DNA of 6,125 bases from Dehalococcoidia bacterium (GCA_030615655.1 JAUWYU010000098.1:1-6125), one strand, 5' to 3'; counted from the first letter of the stretch, positions 1 to 5,248 are shown. The notes: generated from the sequence alone by a model not told the origin. Translations and numbers: made by a program.

Positions 1-189
1 AAGCCACTTTTTCAGATGCTTGATGGTTAGAAGTAACCGGCTGAAGTCTATGTCCTCCACAGTGAGTCCCAGAGCTTCAGTAACTCGGCAGCCCAGGTGG
101 AAGAGTATACGGATAAGCAGCTTGTCCCGCAGATTGGATGCTGCCTTCTCCATCATAGCTACTTCATTAGGTTCTAAGTACGCCTTCAT
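1..189 (-). CDS. Tyrosine recombinase, N-terminal part of catalytic domain (partial, runs off left edge)
   Basis: The first 63 codons of a minus-strand gene are present. The segment LEPNEVAMMEKA followed by LIRILFHLGCRVTEALGL is the start of a tyrosine recombinase/integrase catalytic domain: R35 in GCRVTEAL is the box I catalytic arginine, and IKHLKK (residues 56-61) fits the beta-hairpin that carries the catalytic lysine. Family members cut and rejoin DNA through a tyrosine, which here lies beyond the window. The reading frame has a stop codon only 12 codons upstream (223-225), so the usual N-terminal SAM-like core-binding domain is missing. This resembles the short FimB/FimE type of recombinase rather than XerC/D. 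The ATG at 189 lies four bases after the stop of a small upstream frame, suggesting translational coupling; a GTG at 210 is the alternative start. No strong ribosome binding site is seen. It is probably co-transcribed with the recombinase at 562-1587. Confidence 0.8.
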   Translation of the reverse strand, partial: MKAYLEPNEVAMMEKAASNLRDKLLIRILFHLGCRVTEALGLTVEDIDFSRLLLTIKHLKKWL

Positions 190-193
190 TGCT

Positions 194-346
194 CTAGCCC
201 CGTTTCCCACATCTTCGCCGGTTCATCGTCTGCTCTAGGCCGCCGATTATCATTGCTGCTATCCTGGGCGTCAGCCTTGTTTCCATAGTGCTACTTCTCT
301 GCTTCCAGCTTGAGAACAAAGGTGAAGATGGGTGTATTGTGCTCAT
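194..346 (-). CDS. Possible 50-residue hypothetical protein between the HTH protein and the second recombinase
   Basis: A short minus-strand frame runs from ATG at 346 to TAG at 194-196 and fills the gap between the helix-turn-helix gene (ending at 360) and the second recombinase (ATG at 189). I do not recognise the protein. It is basic at its C-terminus (MNRRRCGKRG). An internal ATG at 286, preceded by a weak GAGAAG, would give a 30-residue version starting METRLTPRIAAM. The evidence for coding is mainly packing: a 13-base gap behind and a 4-base gap ahead match a compact operon. The ribosome binding site (AAAGG, ten bases upstream) is weak, and the length could arise by chance. Confidence 0.35.
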   Translation of the reverse strand: MSTIHPSSPLFSSWKQRSSTMETRLTPRIAAMIIGGLEQTMNRRRCGKRG

Positions 347-359
347 ATAAACAAGGCCT

Positions 360-572
360 TTAATCCGTGCTATTTGCTGTGGTAAGTTCCTGTGCTTTTG
401 CTTCCAGGTATCTGCGCTTGATGGTGTCCCGGCTCATATACTGGCCGCTTATTTTCCGATAAGCCTCAGCCATCCGCGACCAGCCTAAATTATCAATATC
501 ACGCAGGCGCAAAACTATCGCAAAATCAACAGAAAGCCTCGGTCTGCCTACTACTATCTTTTTACCGGTCAT
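360..572 (-). CDS. Small helix-turn-helix-like DNA-binding protein, integrase-associated
   Basis: This frame encodes 70 residues. GRPRL near the N-terminus (residues 9-13), then a helical stretch with GWSRMAEAYRKISG and MSRDTIKRRYLEA, resembles the GRP..., G-S...IA..., S..T(V/I).R.L pattern of resolvase-type helix-turn-helix domains. The ATG at 572 overlaps the last 11 bases of the upstream recombinase (TAA at 562-564), so the two genes are probably translationally coupled; a clear Shine-Dalgarno is lacking. A small basic DNA-binding protein tightly linked to a tyrosine recombinase could be a recombination directionality factor (excisionase-like) or a regulator of the module. Both roles are inference: no specific family is recognised. 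Confidence 0.7.
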   Translation of the reverse strand: MTGKKIVVGRPRLSVDFAIVLRLRDIDNLGWSRMAEAYRKISGQYMSRDTIKRRYLEAKAQELTTANSTD

Positions 573-1587
573 TTCGTCTTACCATGCCTCTGTCGTTATA
601 CTCAGGAAAGCTGTCTTTCCCAGATCTCTTATGATTGTTCCTCAACACCCGGTCAACCTTGTATCCGTTCAGCCTTCTGATACCCATATGATCCATAGGT
701 GAAGACGGTCTGCCATTGATCATGTCCTGAGTTGAGGCATAGTGCACATACCTACGTACCATCTCCAGTGTGGTATGCCCGAGTATCTGTTGCAGCCGGA
801 AGACATCACCGCATTTATGGTTTAGGAAGTTGGTAGCATAGGTATGACGACACAGATGAGCATGTACCCGGGGGACGCCTGCTTTCTTTCCCCAGCGTTT
901 CAGTAACAATTTAACAGAATTAGCGCACAGTGGTTTACCATCCAGGGTCAGGAAAACATAGTTATCAGCCTCTATTGAGTCCTCTGGCCGAAAGTGAATG
1001 ATATAACGCCACAGCATTTTCTGGGCAAGACCACCGATAGGCACGACCCTCTCCTTTGCCCCTTTACCCATTACCTTGAGATAACCTTCCTCAATATGAG
1101 CATCGTCAGCGCGTAATCCGCATAGCTCGCTGACCCTGAGGCCGGTATCCAGAAATAGCACCAGTATGGCGATATTCCGGCAGCCTAATGCCGTGAGAGG
1201 ATTCTGACTCTTCACCAGCTGGTCAATTTCGGTAGCGGTCAGAGGCTCGATGAGATTTTGCGGAGCCTTTGGCATTTTTAGGTTATAGAGAACGTGGTCT
1301 GTAGTGTAGCTTTCATTAAAGAGCCAGGAGGCGAAGGCTTTTAGCGCCCTTACTTTGCCCTGTACAGTGTAGGGGGATAAACCCCTTTCCTGCTCATGGA
1401 TTATGAATTCTCGTACTGCCGAGATATCAAATTCGGCCAGCACCGGTCTTCTGCCTATGCCGGTGAGAAACCTGGTAAAGCCGGCAATCATCTCTGTGTA
1501 CCAAGTTATGGTCTTAGGTGACTTGCCTTCAGCTTTATTGGATTGCTCAAAATGTAGGATTAACTTCTCCAGTTCCAGTTCCGTCAT
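562..1587 (-). CDS. Tyrosine recombinase/integrase, XerC/XerD type, probable element integrase
   Basis: A complete site-specific recombinase of 341 residues from the chosen start. Residues about 1-105 form the N-terminal SAM-like core-binding domain (HFEQSNKAEGKSPKTITWY, then a helical region ending SWLFNE). The catalytic domain follows and all catalytic residues are visible: R151 (TGLRVSELCGL), K175 (VMGKGAKER), H244 and R247 (HAHLCRHTYAT), H271 (LGHTTLE) and nucleophile Y280 (RRYVHYA). A basic tail of about 55 residues follows the tyrosine, which is longer than in XerD. The ATG at 1587 was chosen because GGGGTGAT, a good match to the anti-Shine-Dalgarno, lies seven bases upstream. The frame stays open to a TTG at 1671, but no ribosome binding site precedes that codon; an ATG at 1632 is possible. 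The gene lies just beyond the 3' end of tRNA-Lys, the usual place for an island integrase, and its stop overlaps the helix-turn-helix gene. Confidence 0.93.
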   Translation of the reverse strand: MTELELEKLILHFEQSNKAEGKSPKTITWYTEMIAGFTRFLTGIGRRPVLAEFDISAVREFIIHEQERGLSPYTVQGKVRALKAFASWLFNESYTTDHVLYNLKMPKAPQNLIEPLTATEIDQLVKSQNPLTALGCRNIAILVLFLDTGLRVSELCGLRADDAHIEEGYLKVMGKGAKERVVPIGGLAQKMLWRYIIHFRPEDSIEADNYVFLTLDGKPLCANSVKLLLKRWGKKAGVPRVHAHLCRHTYATNFLNHKCGDVFRLQQILGHTTLEMVRRYVHYASTQDMINGRPSSPMDHMGIRRLNGYKVDRVLRNNHKRSGKDSFPEYNDRGMVRRNDR

Positions 1588-1730
1588 ATTAAGATCACCC
1601 CAGTGCAGATTTCTCCTTCTACCTTTAAACATATACTTGCCTGCCTTTCCTGTGAATTGTCCAGCGGGCAAGTAAGAGGGGTGATACGGCAGAATATTCT
1701 TAGACGAATCAGGGGGTCACTATTGGCTAA

Positions 1731-1764
1731 AAAGAAAAACCACCCGGATGTTTCGGGTGGTTTT
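1731..1764 (-). terminator. Intrinsic terminator downstream of tRNA-Lys (minus strand)
   Basis: An 11-bp perfect stem (arms 1736-1746 and 1754-1764, with core CCACCCG/CGGGTGG) encloses a seven-base loop. On the minus strand it runs straight into TTTTTCTTT, the expected U-tract. It sits about 33 bases past the tRNA-Lys 3' end, so it should end tRNA transcription before the recombinase gene. On the plus strand only four T residues follow the stem, so it is much weaker in that direction. The remainder of 1588-1796 holds no gene, and I could not identify a convincing recombinase promoter there. Confidence 0.88.
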
Positions 1765-1796
1765 GATGGAAGTTTAGCTACGAATTGCTAGTTAAG

Positions 1797-1869
1797 TAGG
1801 CCGTACAGGTCTCGAACCTGTGACACCCTGATTAAAAGTCAGGTGCTCTACCAACTGAGCTAACGGCCC
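1797..1869 (-). tRNA. tRNA-Lys (anticodon UUU)
   Basis: A 73-nt cloverleaf is visible on the minus strand: acceptor GGGCCGT/ACGGCCT, D-stem GCTC/GAGC, anticodon stem CCTGA/TCAGG with loop CTTTTAA (anticodon TTT at 34-36), five-base variable loop, and T-stem ACAGG/CCTGT around TTCGAGA. The discriminator base is A. The CCA tail is not encoded; the gene is followed by CTTAAC. The first acceptor pair is a G1-U72 wobble where G-C would be usual for this sequence type, which may be a trace of integration at the 3' end. The tyrosine recombinase downstream makes the 3' half of this gene the likely attachment site. Confidence 0.97.
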
Positions 1870-1902
1870 ATATCAAATTCTTTCTCTGACTTCCAAGTCA
1901 TA

Positions 1903-1931
1903 ATTCTATCAAATCAACCTCGACAGTGCAA
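1903..1931 (-). promoter_or_regulatory. Probable tRNA-Lys promoter
   Basis: On the minus strand a -10 hexamer TAGAAT (1903-1908, five of six to consensus) lies 17 bases from a weak -35 hexamer TTGCAC (1926-1931). The -10 is 33 bases upstream of the mature tRNA 5' end, which leaves a short leader for RNase P to remove. The call rests on hexamer match and spacing only. Confidence 0.5.
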
Positions 1932-1945
1932 GCACTCGAATGACT

Positions 1946-1974
1946 TTGTTAAAGTCCCGGCTTTAAGCTATAAT
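1946..1974 (+). promoter_or_regulatory. ribD promoter (sigma-70 type)
   Basis: TTGTTA (1946-1951, four of six) and a perfect TATAAT (1969-1974) are separated by 17 bases. Transcription would start near 1981, giving a leader of about 45 bases before ribD. The two hexamers each lie in a short inverted repeat (1942-1956 and 1964-1980). No FMN riboswitch core is visible in the leader, and the leader is too short to hold one. Confidence 0.75.
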
Positions 1975-2026
1975 AGCTTACACCAGCCAGCAGCATTCTC
2001 AGGACGGTGTAACGGAGACTATCAAC

Positions 2027-3112
2027 TTGCTTGAAGAAGATTACATGAAACAGGCTTTACGGTTGGCCCGCCGGGGGCTGGGGAAGACCAGCCCGAATCC
2101 CATGGTGGGAGCTGTCATCGTTAAAGATAACCGGATAATCGGTCAGGGTTATCACCGCCATTTCGGTGGAAAACACGCTGAAGTCAATGCTATTGAAAAC
2201 GCCCGCGAGGATGTAGGCGGAGCCACCATGTATGTCTCCCTGGAGCCCTGCTGCCACTACGGCAAAACGCCCCCGTGCGTTGATGCTGTCATCAAGAATA
2301 ATATCGGCAAGGTTGTCATCGGGACTCTGGACCCGCACCCGGAAATGAACGGCAGAAGCGTTGAGATATTGAAGCGTCAGGGAATCGAGACCAGCGTCGG
2401 GATGCTTGAAAAAGAGTGCTGCTCTCTAAACGAAGTGTACTTCAAGTATATAACTACCGGAGTGCCGCTGGTTACCGTGAAGTTCGCCCAGACTCTTGAC
2501 GGGAGAATCGCCACCGCCGACGGAAATTCTCAGTGGATAAGCTCGCCGACTTCGCAACGGCTGGCCCACAAGTTGCGCTCTCATAATGACGCCGTCATGG
2601 CTGGTGTCGGCACTGTTCTGGTCGACAATCCCCAGCTTACCGCGCGCCTAGTCAGGGGAAGAAACCCGTCCAGAGTTATTCTGGACTCCAGATTAAGAGT
2701 TCCGCTGGATGCCAAGGTGCTGTCGAATCAGGAACTGGCGCCGACGATTATCGCTACTACGCCGACCGCTGATAACGAAGGGGTAGCCGCCCTGCGCCGG
2801 ATGGGCATCGAGGTTCTGATAGTCTCTCAGGACGAGTCGGGCAGGGTTGACCTGAAAAAACTCCTCAAAACGTTGGGCAAACGTGAAATTTCTTCAGTCC
2901 TGGTAGAGGGCGGCGCGGAGACCATCACCTCATTTTTGCGCCTGAACCTGGCCGACCGGCTGGTCGCTATCGTGGCGCCGAAGCTCTTGGGCAAGGGCAT
3001 CGAAGCTGTAGGCAATCTTAATATCACCGATGTCAATAAGGCTTTAAAACTGTCCTTTGAGAGGGTCTACCGCAGCGGGGAGGATATCGTGGTGGAAGCG
3101 CGGGTGGGGTGA
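2027..3112 (+). CDS. ribD: Bifunctional riboflavin biosynthesis deaminase/reductase RibD
   Basis: A 361-residue cytosolic enzyme for two successive steps of riboflavin synthesis: deamination of the diaminopyrimidine made by GTP cyclohydrolase II, then NADPH-dependent reduction of the ribosyl side chain. The N-terminal deaminase domain (about 1-145) has the zinc site H50-A-E52 (GGKHAEVNA) and C75/C84 in PCCHYGKTPPC. The C-terminal reductase domain (about 147-361) shows KFAQTLDGRIA, SQWISS, DNPQLT, VEGGA and APKLLG. Length matches the family. The TTG at 2027 is favoured because GGAGA lies eight bases upstream and because LEEDYMKQAL aligns with the N-terminus of E. coli RibD as recalled; the ATG at 2045 would remove six residues. 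No other riboflavin genes are adjacent. The gene converges on folC, with six bases between the stops and no clear terminator. Confidence 0.96.
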   Translation: MLEEDYMKQALRLARRGLGKTSPNPMVGAVIVKDNRIIGQGYHRHFGGKHAEVNAIENAREDVGGATMYVSLEPCCHYGKTPPCVDAVIKNNIGKVVIGTLDPHPEMNGRSVEILKRQGIETSVGMLEKECCSLNEVYFKYITTGVPLVTVKFAQTLDGRIATADGNSQWISSPTSQRLAHKLRSHNDAVMAGVGTVLVDNPQLTARLVRGRNPSRVILDSRLRVPLDAKVLSNQELAPTIIATTPTADNEGVAALRRMGIEVLIVSQDESGRVDLKKLLKTLGKREISSVLVEGGAETITSFLRLNLADRLVAIVAPKLLGKGIEAVGNLNITDVNKALKLSFERVYRSGEDIVVEARVG

Positions 3113-3118
3113 GGGGTT

Positions 3119-4426
3119 TTAGCCCCCCATCTCCTCCATCACCTCCGCTATCACGAACACCGACCCAGCCGCGCAGATGAGGTCGTTCGGTCTTGTCCCC
3201 GCCAGCGCCAGCTTCAAGGCATCGGCCACGCTATCCGCCGTCTTCGGTATTACTCCGTGCTTCTCAAATTCCTTTGCCAGTGCTTCCGGCTTTACTGCCC
3301 TCGGACTGCGTGTGCGTGTCAGGACAATATTATCGGTCAGTGCCGCCGCCTCGGCAGCCATCCCCGCCACGTCTTTATCCGCGGAGAAGCCGAGAATCAG
3401 AATCAACCTGTCATAGCTGAAGTGCTGCTTCAGCGCCTCGCCCAGCTTCTTCATCGAGTCGGTATTATGTGCCCCGTCAATAATAACCCACGGCTCGCGC
3501 CGCAACACCTGGAGTCGCCCCGGCCAGTGTACCTTCGCCAGCCCCTCGGCGATGTTCTCCGCCGATATCTTTGCGCCCATGCCTTCCAGGACCTCCGCGG
3601 CCGCCACCGCCGCTGCCGCATTCTCCACCTGGTGCTCGCCGAGCAGCGGTATGCTCAAATCATATTCCCGCTCCAGTCCTTTTAGATGGAAAGTCTGCCC
3701 TTCATCGCCAGAACTGCCCTTCTGCCAGGTAACCTCGGCGCCGACCCTTATCAGCCTTACCCCCCGCTCCCGGCAGACCCTCTCTATTACCTCCATCGCT
3801 TCCGGGAACTGGGATGAGCCGACCACGGTAGCCCCCGACTTTATGATGCCCGCTTTCTCACCGGCTATCTGTGCCAGGGTATCGCCCAGCACTTCCATGT
3901 GGTCATAACTTATGGAGGTGATGACGCAGACCTGCGGCCTGACCACGTTGGTAGCGTCAAGCCGTCCCCCCAACCCCACCTCCAGCACCTGGTAGTCCGC
4001 CTTCATGTCGCGGAAACAAATGAACGCCATCGCCGTGTATATCTCGAAGGTCGTCAACTCCCCGTACGTACCCTCTGCGTTCACCGCCTCTACCTCGGGT
4101 TTAACAACCTCCGTCAGCCTGGCCCATTCTTCCTCGGCGATAGGCCGCCCGTCAGCCCGTATCCTCTCGGTAAAGGACAGCAGGTGTGGCGAGGTATAAA
4201 GTCCCACCCGGTAGCCGGCCTGCTTCAGAATTGAGGCAATCATGGCGGCGGTGCTCCCTTTGCCCTTGGTACCGGCGACATGGATTGACCGGGCGGCATG
4301 CTGCGGATTGCCCAGTCTTTCCAGTAGCATCTCCACACGCGCCAAATCCCAGACAATCCCCGAACGCGGCAGCCTCTCGTAATCAGCGAATCTTAAGATA
4401 TAGTCCAGCGCCTCTTGATAGTTCAT
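3119..4426 (-). CDS. folC: Folylpolyglutamate synthase / dihydrofolate synthase FolC
   Basis: A complete 435-residue Mur-ligase-family enzyme that uses ATP to attach glutamate to folates in the cytosol, and in many bacteria also makes dihydrofolate from dihydropteroate. The P-loop is GTKGKGS at residues 52-58 in HVAGTKGKGSTAAMI. Further family motifs are YTSPHL (77-82), LEVGLGGRLDATN (148-160), SISYDHMEVLG (171-181), AGEKAGIIK (188-196, region of the carbamylated lysine), HQVENAAAA (265-273), WPGRLQ (301-306), IDGAHN (316-321) and AGSVFVIAE near the C-terminus. Length is normal. The ATG at 4426 gives the expected roughly 50 residues before the P-loop; the ribosome binding site (AGAAGTGAG region) is only fair. 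Whether it has both activities cannot be read from sequence alone. GC content appears high. Long antisense open frames inside it are shadows. Confidence 0.96.
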   Translation of the reverse strand: MNYQEALDYILRFADYERLPRSGIVWDLARVEMLLERLGNPQHAARSIHVAGTKGKGSTAAMIASILKQAGYRVGLYTSPHLLSFTERIRADGRPIAEEEWARLTEVVKPEVEAVNAEGTYGELTTFEIYTAMAFICFRDMKADYQVLEVGLGGRLDATNVVRPQVCVITSISYDHMEVLGDTLAQIAGEKAGIIKSGATVVGSSQFPEAMEVIERVCRERGVRLIRVGAEVTWQKGSSGDEGQTFHLKGLEREYDLSIPLLGEHQVENAAAAVAAAEVLEGMGAKISAENIAEGLAKVHWPGRLQVLRREPWVIIDGAHNTDSMKKLGEALKQHFSYDRLILILGFSADKDVAGMAAEAAALTDNIVLTRTRSPRAVKPEALAKEFEKHGVIPKTADSVADALKLALAGTRPNDLICAAGSVFVIAEVMEEMGG

Positions 4427-4451
4427 GGCTCACTTCTTGCCGACCTATCTT

Positions 4452-4480
4452 ATCTTACCCTTTAGAGAATTTCAGGTAAA
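4452..4480 (-). promoter_or_regulatory. Probable folC promoter
   Basis: On the minus strand TTTACC (4475-4480, four of six to the -35 consensus) is followed after 17 bases by TAAGAT (4452-4457, four of six to the -10). Transcription would begin near 4445, leaving a leader of about 20 bases ahead of the folC ATG. Spacing is ideal, but both hexamers are moderate. Confidence 0.5.
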
Positions 4481-4487
4481 GGCGACA

Positions 4488-4545
4488 GCCGTTGTCATTG
4501 CGAGGGCGGCTTGCCTTCGCTGAAGCTTTAGCGCAAGCAGGTCGG
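4488..4545. repeat. Degenerate interspersed repeat of the GTCATTGCGAG type, with hairpin
   Basis: The segment begins GTTGTCATTGCGAGGG, which I recognise from short intergenic repeats scattered through many bacterial genomes, including Dehalococcoidia; this identification is from recall. It contains an inverted repeat: GCTTGC (4509-4514) pairs with GCAAGC (4533-4538), and inside it CGCT (4518-4521) pairs with AGCG (4530-4533), around an AAGCTT centre. It lies upstream of both folC and nrdR and has no U-tract on either strand, so it does not look like an intrinsic terminator. A minus-strand open frame across it is not considered real. Confidence 0.5.
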
Positions 4546-4650
4546 GTGGGAAAAGATAAGAAAGAAAAAAGTCAATAAAGGGGTGAGGCAAAAACCCAAC
4601 CAAATGCAAAAAAATTAAAAAATCTTTATAAACGCCATGTTTATAAACTA

Positions 4651-4679
4651 TTGACAAACACTATATATTGTGGTAACTT
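4651..4679 (+). promoter_or_regulatory. nrdR-nrdJ promoter
   Basis: A perfect -35 hexamer TTGACA (4651-4656) is followed after 17 bases by TAACTT (4674-4679), a weak -10 that is helped by an extended -10 TGG directly before it (4671-4673). Transcription would start near 4686, about 29 bases before the GTG start. NrdR box 1 fills the spacer, so bound NrdR should block RNA polymerase. A perfect TATAAT at 4696-4701 has no usable -35 and would start transcription inside the ribosome binding site. Confidence 0.65.
4658..4673 (+). promoter_or_regulatory. NrdR box 1 (operator)
   Basis: ACACTATATATTGTGG matches 15 of 16 positions of the published NrdR-box consensus (acaCwAtATaTwGtgt). It occupies the spacer between the -35 and -10 hexamers of the nrdR promoter. 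NrdR normally binds pairs of such boxes and represses ribonucleotide reductase genes when nucleotide levels are high. Confidence 0.88.
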
Positions 4680-4689
4680 ATAAACCTCT

Positions 4690-4705
4690 GCACCATATAA
4701 TGTGG
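4690..4705 (+). promoter_or_regulatory. NrdR box 2 (operator), overlapping the nrdR ribosome binding site
   Basis: GCACCATATAATGTGG matches 12 of 16 positions of the NrdR-box consensus. It starts exactly 32 bases after box 1, about three helical turns, which is the spacing typical of tandem NrdR boxes. Its last two bases are the first two of the GGAGG Shine-Dalgarno (4704-4708) of nrdR. Confidence 0.82.
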
Positions 4706-4714
4706 AGGTTGGTC

Positions 4715-5248
4715 GTGATTTGTCCCTACTGTGGACACTATGACTCTAAGGTTATTGACTCGCGTGAAGTCAATGACGGAATACGCCGTCGGCGACAGTG
4801 CCTGCGGTGCGACGAGCGTTTCACCACCTATGAGCGACTCCAGCCGGCCAGTCTGTTTGTAATTAAAAAAGACGAGAGGCGCGAGGAGTTCCACCGGGAA
4901 AAAATATTAACGGGTGTCCGCAAGGCCTGCGATAAAAGGCCGCTGCCCAGCGGCACTGTGGAAAATATCGTCGACGACATAGAGGCCGAGCTTTACCAGC
5001 TGGGTAAGACCGAGATACCCACGAAATATATCGGCGATATGGTCATGGCCAGACTGAAAAGCCTGGACCACATTGCCTATATCCGCTTTGCCAGTGTTTA
5101 CCGCGAATTTGCCGATATTACGACGTTGAAAGAAGAGGTCGATACCCTGGCCAATCATACGATATTGCACTCCGCCGACCAGTTGCCGCTCATCCCGCCC
5201 GATGAGCTGGCCGTGACGGCAAAGAACCAGCGGAGGAGTCGGCGATGA
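4715..5248 (+). CDS. nrdR: Transcriptional repressor NrdR
   Basis: A 177-residue ribonucleotide-reductase repressor. The N-terminal zinc ribbon has C3 and C6 (MICPYCGHYD) and C29 and C32 (RRRRQCLRC), with the conserved IRRRR and RFTTYER segments. An ATP-cone domain follows (about 46-135), with VIKKDERREEF, the helix IVDDIEAELYQLG and the segment IPTKYIGDMVMARL. The cone senses ATP/dATP and sets DNA binding. The GTG at 4715 was chosen because it yields the family's M-x-CPYC beginning and has GGAGG six bases upstream. A longer frame from a GTG at 4670 would begin inside NrdR box 1 and add 15 residues that the family lacks. The tail of about 40 residues beyond the cone is slightly longer than usual. 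Two NrdR boxes in front imply autoregulation. Its TGA overlaps the nrdJ ATG (ATGA). Confidence 0.96.
   Translation: MICPYCGHYDSKVIDSREVNDGIRRRRQCLRCDERFTTYERLQPASLFVIKKDERREEFHREKILTGVRKACDKRPLPSGTVENIVDDIEAELYQLGKTEIPTKYIGDMVMARLKSLDHIAYIRFASVYREFADITTLKEEVDTLANHTILHSADQLPLIPPDELAVTAKNQRRSRR

Larger units (their letters stand above)
4625..4685. repeat. Three direct copies of TTATAAAC in the nrdR upstream region
   Basis: TTATAAAC occurs at 4626-4633, 4641-4648 and 4678-4685. The first two are preceded by T (TTTATAAAC) and start 15 bases apart; the second is part of the perfect palindrome GTTTATAAAC (4639-4648). Two copies lie just upstream of the -35 hexamer, and the third lies between the two NrdR boxes. 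They could be AT-rich promoter-strengthening sequence or a binding site. Chance is a serious alternative in such AT-rich DNA. Confidence 0.4.

Noticed and set aside
20..238. 72-residue plus-strand frame at the left edge
   Set aside because: It is antisense to the second recombinase, whose catalytic-domain motifs are clear on the minus strand.
1588..1671. N-terminal extension of the first recombinase to a TTG at 1671
   Set aside because: No Shine-Dalgarno precedes the TTG, and the extra residues are basic and unlike recombinase N-termini. The ATG at 1587 has a good site; the ATG at 1632 remains possible.
1870..2026. FMN riboswitch upstream of ribD
   Set aside because: None of the conserved FMN-element words is present, and the predicted leader of about 45 bases is too short.
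3108..3130. Bidirectional terminator between ribD and folC (GGGG...CCCC)
   Set aside because: Only four G-C pairs could form, and no U-tract follows on either strand. The convergent stops are six bases apart with no convincing terminator.
3257..4234. Several long plus-strand frames within folC (for example 3257-3685 and 3899-4234)
   Set aside because: They are antisense to a complete folC with all its motifs; high GC in that gene leaves few stop codons in other frames. Their translations look like no known family.
4472..4657. 61-residue minus-strand open frame covering the folC/nrdR intergenic region
   Set aside because: It runs through the interspersed repeat and the AT-rich nrdR promoter, has no credible ribosome binding site, and its C-terminal part is the sort of translation such repeats give by chance.
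4670..4714. N-terminal extension of nrdR from a GTG at 4670
   Set aside because: The start would lie inside NrdR box 1 and upstream of the predicted transcription start, adds residues foreign to NrdR, and lacks a ribosome binding site, unlike GTG 4715.
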